This document shows positions 58,729-64,000 of a stretch of 64,000 nucleotides of DNA, piece by piece. Numbering within the stretch: the first letter of the stretch is position 1; each line of letters starts with the position of its first letter. Under the pieces are notes generated by a model. It was not told the DNA's origin and did not search any database. It saw nothing but the letters and a program-made list of their open reading frames with translations. Source of the DNA: DATKZM01 sp035527975 (lineage in GTDB: Bacteria; Pseudomonadota; Alphaproteobacteria; JAPULJ01). The stretch covers positions 164,544 through 228,543 of the forward strand of contig DATKZM010000088.1 of assembly GCA_035527975.1 (NCBI GenBank), read 5' to 3'. The position numbers and the translations under genes were made by a program.

Positions 58729-60942
58729 CTAAATAAAGCGCATCAGTTTCTCTTTATCCGCTTGGGTCGGAACCACCGCCGGCTCGGCCTGCGGTAGTTT
58801 TTCGGCTTCCGCCGGCGGTTCGGCCGACACGGTCGCTACCGGCGTTGCCACCGCCTCTTCGGTGGTCTGAGATAATGGGACCTCGACCTCCGGCAAATAG
58901 ATTGTGAATGTCGCGCCCTCGCCAGGCGTGCTTTCGACATGGATGGCGCCGCCTTGGTTTTTCGCCATTCCGAAAACCATCGATAGCCCCAGCCCGGTAC
59001 CGGCACCGACTTCGCGCGTGGTGAAGAACGGATCGAAAATGTGGGTCAGTACTTCCGAGTCGATGCCGCGCCCGGTATCGCTGACGGTGATGCTGACGTA
59101 GCGGCCTGGAGCCAGCTTGTCGCCGTGACTGGTCGCGAAATACTCGCTCGGCGCAACCGCGTCGCAGGTAATGGTAATCGTGCCGCCATCGGGCATCGCC
59201 TGGCGGCTGTTCATCACAAGGTTACTGACACATTGGGTCAGTAGCGCCGGGTCGATGCTCGCGCGGGCCTGCGTCCTGATATCGAACCTGACCTCGAGAT
59301 TGGCCTGAACGAAGACCCGAAGAAGCGGCTCCATGCTGCGGATGGTCTCGCCAATATCGACGACGATCGGCGCCAGGACCTGCTTGTTGCTGAAGGTCAG
59401 CATTTGCTGCGTTATGTCGGTGGCGCGGCCGGACGCCTCGACGATCTCCTGAAGCGATTCGCGCACCCGATCCTGGTCATTGAACTTTCTCAAGGCCATG
59501 CGGGCAAACCCCAGGATCGATGTCAGTAGGTTGTTGTATTCATGGGCAACCCCGCCGGCCAATTCGCCAAGCGCTTCGAGCTTGTGGCTCTGGCGTGCCC
59601 GACTCTCGGTGAGCTGCGCAAGTGTAACGTCGGCGACCGTGAACACCGCGCCGACCTCTGGAATGGGGTTGGCCTGCACTGCCAGCGTTTTACCTGTATT
59701 AAAGATGAACTTGACCGGTTGGTTTGCGCCATCGCGTACGAACGCACGCATGCCATCCACGCTCAGCGCCGCTCGATATGGCTTATCGACGAGGACGTTG
59801 CTCAAATGTTGCAGCACAGGTTCGAAGGAACTGCCGTGCTGGATAAGCTCTGGCGATACTTCCAGTAATTCGGAAAAGCGCTTGTTGGCGGCCAGGATGA
59901 TCAGGTCCGGGGTCAGGGCGACAAGGCCCTCGGCCATGTTCTCGAAACCTGCTTCCATCAGCGCCGATTTTTCTTCCAGTTCCCGCTGTTTCTTTAAGAC
60001 CTGCTCGCGCTCGGTGTTGAGACCGTCTTGCGTGCGCTTCTGCTCGATCCCGACGCTCAGCGCCTTGGCGACGTCGGTAAAAAAGTTATCGTGCTCGGCT
60101 ATGTACTGGTTGCCGCCAGGAGCCGTGAATACAAGTGCTCCCAACAGCCCGGCCTGGCCGACGAGCGGTATGGCGATGTGGTCCCATTGGGCGATTTCGG
60201 CGCTCGTCCCGGCGCCCTGATGAAGTGTGCATTTGGTCGCTTGGATCGTTCGGCTGGATGCGACTTGGTTACAAATGCAGGCTCCAAAGCACGCCGGTTG
60301 CGATGCGTTCGCGTTTGCCGGTTCCAGGTCTCGCCAGACTGCCGGCGACATTTGCCTGCTGTCGGAATCTTCGAGGTAAACGGCGCTGCGCGTCACCGGT
60401 GCGAGCCAGGAAACCAGGCTCAGTACTTCCAGTGCACCCTCCAGCATCCTTTCGATCCGTATGTCCGACAAGGCGATCGCAAGGATGCGCCGGATCGCGG
60501 ATTCTTTCTGGCGGATGCTTTCCAGGTCCTCCTTAGCTGTTACCAACTCGGTCACGTCGGCGCGCAGGTTGATCAGATGCGTGACCACGCCGGCTTCGTT
60601 CTTGATCGGCTTGATAACGGTGTCGACCCAATAGCAAGAGCCGTCCTTTGCGCGGTTCTTGATCCGTCCGCGCCATATCGAGCCTGTTTGGATCGTCTCC
60701 ACAATATCCTGAAAGAACGATGCCGGGTGTTGGCCCAGATCGGCAATGGTGCAAGGCTCGCCGGTGAGCTCGTCGAGATTGTATTTCGAGATCTTGCAGA
60801 AGGCGTCGTTCGCATAGATGAACCGTCCGTTTGGATCGGTTATGGCGATGATCGCATGCTCATTGACCGTTTCGACGAACCCCGGAAGGTTCAGCGCTTC
60901 TGCGTGCGCCGCGGTTTTGGGCAGGGGGGCGTGCTCGTCCAT
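58729..60942 (-). CDS. PAS-GAF-PAS sensor histidine kinase
   Basis: This 737-residue soluble kinase has no membrane helix. Order: a PAS domain (ITDPNGRFIYANDAFCKISK), a GAF-like domain with several cysteines (PACFGACICNQ), a second PAS (LTPDLIILAANKRFSELLEV), the phospho-acceptor His467 in GGVAHEYNNLLTS, then the ATPase with NSRQAMPDGG, DTGRGID and GTGLGLS. A Pro/Glu/Ala-rich tail ends it. ATG 60942 is chosen because the upstream 43 codons are in AT-rich intergenic DNA, although its ribosome site is weak. It diverges from a hybrid kinase with the same core. Confidence 0.88.
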   Translation of the reverse strand: MDEHAPLPKTAAHAEALNLPGFVETVNEHAIIAITDPNGRFIYANDAFCKISKYNLDELTGEPCTIADLGQHPASFFQDIVETIQTGSIWRGRIKNRAKDGSCYWVDTVIKPIKNEAGVVTHLINLRADVTELVTAKEDLESIRQKESAIRRILAIALSDIRIERMLEGALEVLSLVSWLAPVTRSAVYLEDSDSRQMSPAVWRDLEPANANASQPACFGACICNQVASSRTIQATKCTLHQGAGTSAEIAQWDHIAIPLVGQAGLLGALVFTAPGGNQYIAEHDNFFTDVAKALSVGIEQKRTQDGLNTEREQVLKKQRELEEKSALMEAGFENMAEGLVALTPDLIILAANKRFSELLEVSPELIQHGSSFEPVLQHLSNVLVDKPYRAALSVDGMRAFVRDGANQPVKFIFNTGKTLAVQANPIPEVGAVFTVADVTLAQLTESRARQSHKLEALGELAGGVAHEYNNLLTSILGFARMALRKFNDQDRVRESLQEIVEASGRATDITQQMLTFSNKQVLAPIVVDIGETIRSMEPLLRVFVQANLEVRFDIRTQARASIDPALLTQCVSNLVMNSRQAMPDGGTITITCDAVAPSEYFATSHGDKLAPGRYVSITVSDTGRGIDSEVLTHIFDPFFTTREVGAGTGLGLSMVFGMAKNQGGAIHVESTPGEGATFTIYLPEVEVPLSQTTEEAVATPVATVSAEPPAEAEKLPQAEPAVVPTQADKEKLMRFI

Positions 60943-61304
60943 TCCAGTGATCTTTCGCCGTTTGCATCGTGTTGTCGCGCATACTGGTATATGCGTATTG
61001 CATACGATATTACTCGAATGGTTGCTGAATAAGATAGTATATATATCATTACGAGATAATATTGTTATCAAAACACTCTTAAATGTTTATTAGTGCTCTT
61101 CACGTTACCTATATTTGAGAATTGAAGCGAGGGAGGTTTGGGGGGGGGAGAACGTCCGCAGGTGGGTGTCGGTCCGATGCCGTCTAACCTGAGCTGGCAA
61201 ACCGTCGACCCTCCACAACCTCTTGCGTGGCCAGTTCCGTGCCGCACGGCAATGGCATTGGACATTCGGCAGGGCGCGCGCGACGCGCATCGGAGATACC
61301 GCGC
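60943..61304. other. AT-rich divergent control region between two kinase genes
   Basis: This 362-bp region is far more AT-rich (about 60975-61130) than the rest of the window. It contains the inverted repeat CGCATA-ctggta-TATGCG (60978-60995) and TATATATAT-like runs. It probably holds promoters for both kinases. No gene is seen. Confidence 0.5.
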
Positions 61305-63467
61305 ATGGATCAGCGGCTGGAAAGCGAGCAGGACCAACAGGCCTCGCAAGCCCGTGGTCGGTCGGGCCCGGAAATGGAACCGGTCGATCGGCCGGGCGCG
61401 ATCCTTGAAGCGCGTCCGCCGTCAGTCACGACCGACGCCGCACCCGCCGGTGGGGACGGTGCGCATGTCGGTGCCACGGCGGATGCGAACGCGTTGCTCG
61501 GCGCCGCCTTGGAGTCGATGGCGCAAGGGATCTTGATCGTTGACGCGGATTTCAAGATATCCGCGCTGAACGAGCGCGTATGGGATTTCGTGCCCGAATA
61601 CCGCGAGCTTTATCAGATTGGCGCGGATATACGCGACGCGTGGCGCGAGAGCGCCAAGGCCGGCCGTTACGACATTGGCTCCGACGAAGCCGAGGATCTC
61701 GTCGCCCGTTGGACGAGTGTATTCTTGCGCCGGGAGCGGCTGGTCACCGAGCGCATCACAACCGACGGCAAGCTCATCCAGATCGATTTGCAGCCCGCTG
61801 GTTCGTATGCCGGTTGGGTGGCGACCTATACCGATCTTTCTGAGCGCCGGAAGACGGAGGCCGCGCTTGTGCAGTCTGCCGACAACTTGCGCACGATATT
61901 GGAGAATGTCGCCGATGGCCTGTTCGCCCTGGACGAAGCTGGCACCGTGCAGCTGTTCAACGTGAAGGCGGAGGAGATCTTTGGATTTAGTGCCGATGAG
62001 ATTATCGGCCAGAGCGCTTCGCTTCTGGTGCCCGATGCCATCGCAGCGAAATATGCCGCAACAATCAGGGCGTTCTTGAGCACCGACAGATCCGGCGCCG
62101 TCGATATCAGCGGCGAGTCAGTGGGTCGCCGCAAGGACGGCTCGGAATTTCCGTTGGGGATCGGCGTCGGTTACGTGCCCCAGGGCGAAAAGCACACATT
62201 CATCGCCTCGGTTCGCGACATCGGCGAGGCGAAGGCGGCCGCAGAGCGGGTGCAACATGGTAAGCGACTGGAATCGCTGGGCCAATTGGTTGGCGGTATC
62301 GCCCACGAGTTCAACAATCTATTGACCTCGATCTCCGGCTTTACCGAGATGGCGCTCAAGAAGGCGGGCGACGAGAAGCGCGTCGTGGAATACCTGACCG
62401 AGGTGGCCGATGTGTCGAAGCGCGCGGTCACGCTCACCGGCCAGATGCTCGCCTTTGGCCGCAAGCAGATCGTCGAAAAAGAGGTCGTGCGGGTTGGGCA
62501 AACTCTGCTTTCCCAGGAAAGCCTCATTCGCGTCTCGCTCGATGCGAGCACCGAGCTCAGTTTCGAGATAGACGAAGACGACAGCCATATCGAAATCGAT
62601 AGCGGCCAGCTGAGCCAGTGCGTGATGAACCTGGTCAACAACGCCCGTCATGCCATGCCCGATGGCGGCAAGCTTTTCATCCGTTACATGACAGTGGACG
62701 TCGAGGCCGACAAGGAGACCAGCCACGGCAAGACCTTGCCGGCCGGACGTTATGCACTGATTTCGGTCAGCGACACCGGCACCGGGATGGGGCAGGAGGT
62801 GTTGGCGCGCCTGTTCGATCCGTTCTATTCCACCAAGGAGAAGGGCAAGGGCACGGGGCTCGGGCTCTCGCTTGTCTATGGAATGATTGCGAATTCGGAC
62901 GGCGTTATCGATGTCACAACCGAGGTCGGCGTCGGCAGCACCTTCTCGATTTACCTGCCGGTTGTCGAAGCGGATTCCGCCGGGGCCGCGGCAGGCGTGC
63001 TGGGGGCGCCCGCCGCGGAGGCTGTCCTGCGCATACCCGTCCTTCTCGTCGTGGACGATGACGCCCATGTGCGGCGCTTTACCCAAGTCACCCTGGAGGA
63101 TGAAGGCTACCAGGTGCTGGTGGCAAGGGATGGCGAGGAGGCCGTCGCTCGTCACAAGGCACAAGACGGCGGCATCGACCTCCTCGTATCCGATGTCGTC
63201 ATGCCGCGTATGGGGGGTGTGGAGCTGGCCACCGTCCTGACAGACGCGCAGCCGGGCCTGAAGGTTGTGTTCATGTCGGGTTACACCGCCGAAACCTCCC
63301 AGAAGGTCAACGATTTCACGACAGACGGAAATTTTCTCCAGAAACCGTTTCAGTCCGAGGACCTGATCTATCTGGTGTCGAAAATTGTGCGGCCGCCCGA
63401 AGCCGGCGAAACCGAGCCTCCGAACACGCAACCCCCGGAAACGGGATTGAGTGAACCCGCGCCATAA
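61305..63467 (+). CDS. Hybrid sensor histidine kinase (PAS-PAS-HisKA-HATPase-REC)
   Basis: This 720-residue soluble hybrid kinase has PAS domains at MAQGILIVDADFKISALNER and FALDEAGTVQLFNVKAEEIF. The acceptor His334 is in GGIAHEFNNLLTS, ATPase motifs are NNARHAMPDGG, DTGTGMG and GTGLGLS, and a C-terminal receiver has acidic DDD and phospho-acceptor Asp630. ATG 61305 is preferred over an upstream frame start because GGAG stands 9 bp before it and the PAS domain starts later. A CheY-like gene follows 26 bp later. The kinase core is close to the one encoded divergently. Confidence 0.9.
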   Translation: MDQRLESEQDQQASQARGRSGPEMEPVDRPGAILEARPPSVTTDAAPAGGDGAHVGATADANALLGAALESMAQGILIVDADFKISALNERVWDFVPEYRELYQIGADIRDAWRESAKAGRYDIGSDEAEDLVARWTSVFLRRERLVTERITTDGKLIQIDLQPAGSYAGWVATYTDLSERRKTEAALVQSADNLRTILENVADGLFALDEAGTVQLFNVKAEEIFGFSADEIIGQSASLLVPDAIAAKYAATIRAFLSTDRSGAVDISGESVGRRKDGSEFPLGIGVGYVPQGEKHTFIASVRDIGEAKAAAERVQHGKRLESLGQLVGGIAHEFNNLLTSISGFTEMALKKAGDEKRVVEYLTEVADVSKRAVTLTGQMLAFGRKQIVEKEVVRVGQTLLSQESLIRVSLDASTELSFEIDEDDSHIEIDSGQLSQCVMNLVNNARHAMPDGGKLFIRYMTVDVEADKETSHGKTLPAGRYALISVSDTGTGMGQEVLARLFDPFYSTKEKGKGTGLGLSLVYGMIANSDGVIDVTTEVGVGSTFSIYLPVVEADSAGAAAGVLGAPAAEAVLRIPVLLVVDDDAHVRRFTQVTLEDEGYQVLVARDGEEAVARHKAQDGGIDLLVSDVVMPRMGGVELATVLTDAQPGLKVVFMSGYTAETSQKVNDFTTDGNFLQKPFQSEDLIYLVSKIVRPPEAGETEPPNTQPPETGLSEPAP

Positions 63468-63493
63468 GGCATTTGCGCGAAGGAGCGACTGCC

Positions 63494-63880
63494 ATGTCTA
63501 ATGCACTCGACCTGACCGACATGACGGTATTGATCGTTGATGACGAGCCTACGGTCACGCGGCTCGCCAAAACCATGCTGACCGACCTGGACGTCGCGCA
63601 GGTGTTCGTCGCGAATGACGGGCGCGAGGCGCTGGATTTCCTCGGTCTTTTCGAAGATGACATCGACGTCATCGTCTGCGACTGGAACATGCCCCGCATG
63701 TCGGGCTTTGAGCTTCTGCAGCAGATCCGGACGGTCGATCCCAGCATGCCCTTCGTGATGCTCACAGGCCGCAACGACATGGATTCGATCGTTGCCGCGC
63801 GTGACCAGAAGGTCTCCAGCTATCTGCTCAAGCCGTTTTCCCAGGAGCAACTCGCGCAACTGAGAACGGCGGCGCAATAA
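63494..63880 (+). CDS. Single-domain response regulator (CheY-like)
   Basis: This 128-residue receiver has acidic residues in IVDDEP, the phospho-acceptor Asp63 in IVCDWNMP, a threonine in VMLTGR and the conserved lysine in LLKPFS. No output domain is present. AAGGAG stands 10 bp before ATG 63494. It follows the hybrid kinase by 26 bp and is probably its partner or a phosphate relay or sink. The output is not in the window. Confidence 0.92.
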   Translation: MSNALDLTDMTVLIVDDEPTVTRLAKTMLTDLDVAQVFVANDGREALDFLGLFEDDIDVIVCDWNMPRMSGFELLQQIRTVDPSMPFVMLTGRNDMDSIVAARDQKVSSYLLKPFSQEQLAQLRTAAQ

Positions 63881-64000
63881 TCCCCCATTGAAGCGGTCGG
63901 ATTGTCTGACTGGGGCGGAGCAATATGGGACCGCCGATGTAGCCTTTGGTCGGGATGGAGCTGACCGAAGGCGAGGGGGATGTACCGAGTGGAGTTGTAC

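Overview
The window is a 64 kb stretch of GC-rich DNA from an alphaproteobacterium. Codon use, the mix of TRAP, TAXI and Liv importers, and the dispersed palindromic GAGCACGATC-type repeats point to Hyphomicrobiales or a close order, but this is inference. Apart from the pyrK/pyrD-like pair at the left edge, almost every gene belongs to uptake or oxidation of small organic molecules. No tRNA, rRNA, CRISPR array, integrase or intact insertion sequence was seen.

Region by region. (1) 1-6.2 kb: a PyrK end, a class 1B PyrD, ATP-dependent hydantoinase subunits HyuA/HyuB and a D-tartrate-dehydratase-like enolase-superfamily enzyme, tightly packed on the + strand. (2) 6.4-14.2 kb: a Rieske oxygenase pair divergent from a DctP-DctQ-DctM TRAP operon, which runs with 4-bp overlap into a two-subunit molybdenum hydroxylase. 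(3) 14.3-22.5 kb: an enamidase-like amidohydrolase between two paralogues of the AA_synth family, a MarR regulator, an HpaB-type flavin monooxygenase, a TcuA-like flavoprotein and an SDR. (4) 22.6-32.3 kb: a second Rieske pair, a GntR regulator, a NitT/TauT-type ABC importer with an embedded RidA and an alpha/beta hydrolase, an amidohydrolase, a DUF1330 protein and a PuuE-like deacetylase-fold hydrolase. (5) 32.3-35.7 kb: a second TRAP system.

(6) 36.3-46.3 kb: a minus-strand catabolic unit. In transcription order it has MarR, Rieske alpha/beta, a LigB-type extradiol dioxygenase, a hydratase-aldolase, an SDR, a degenerate prephenate-dehydratase-fold protein, a TAXI binding protein and a fused TRAP permease. 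The genes encode ring hydroxylation, diol dehydrogenation, meta cleavage and aldol release of pyruvate. Two promoters in this unit share a 19-bp identical core that is palindromic and covers the -10 box, which makes it a likely MarR operator. (7) 46.6-48.7 kb: a class II aldolase-like protein and an HSL-type esterase. (8) 49.1-58.6 kb: hutI, iclR, a divergent urocanase, a ureohydrolase with an altered metal ligand and a complete Liv-type ABC importer. No histidine ammonia-lyase is present, so the module probably starts from urocanate or a modified urocanate. (9) 58.7-63.9 kb: two divergent PAS histidine kinases and a CheY-like receiver. The last 120 bp show no gene.

The strongest candidates for undescribed biology are the urocanase/ureohydrolase/IclR/Liv module, the enamidase plus twin AA_synth module, and the MarR-controlled meta-cleavage unit with its PDT-fold protein of unknown role.
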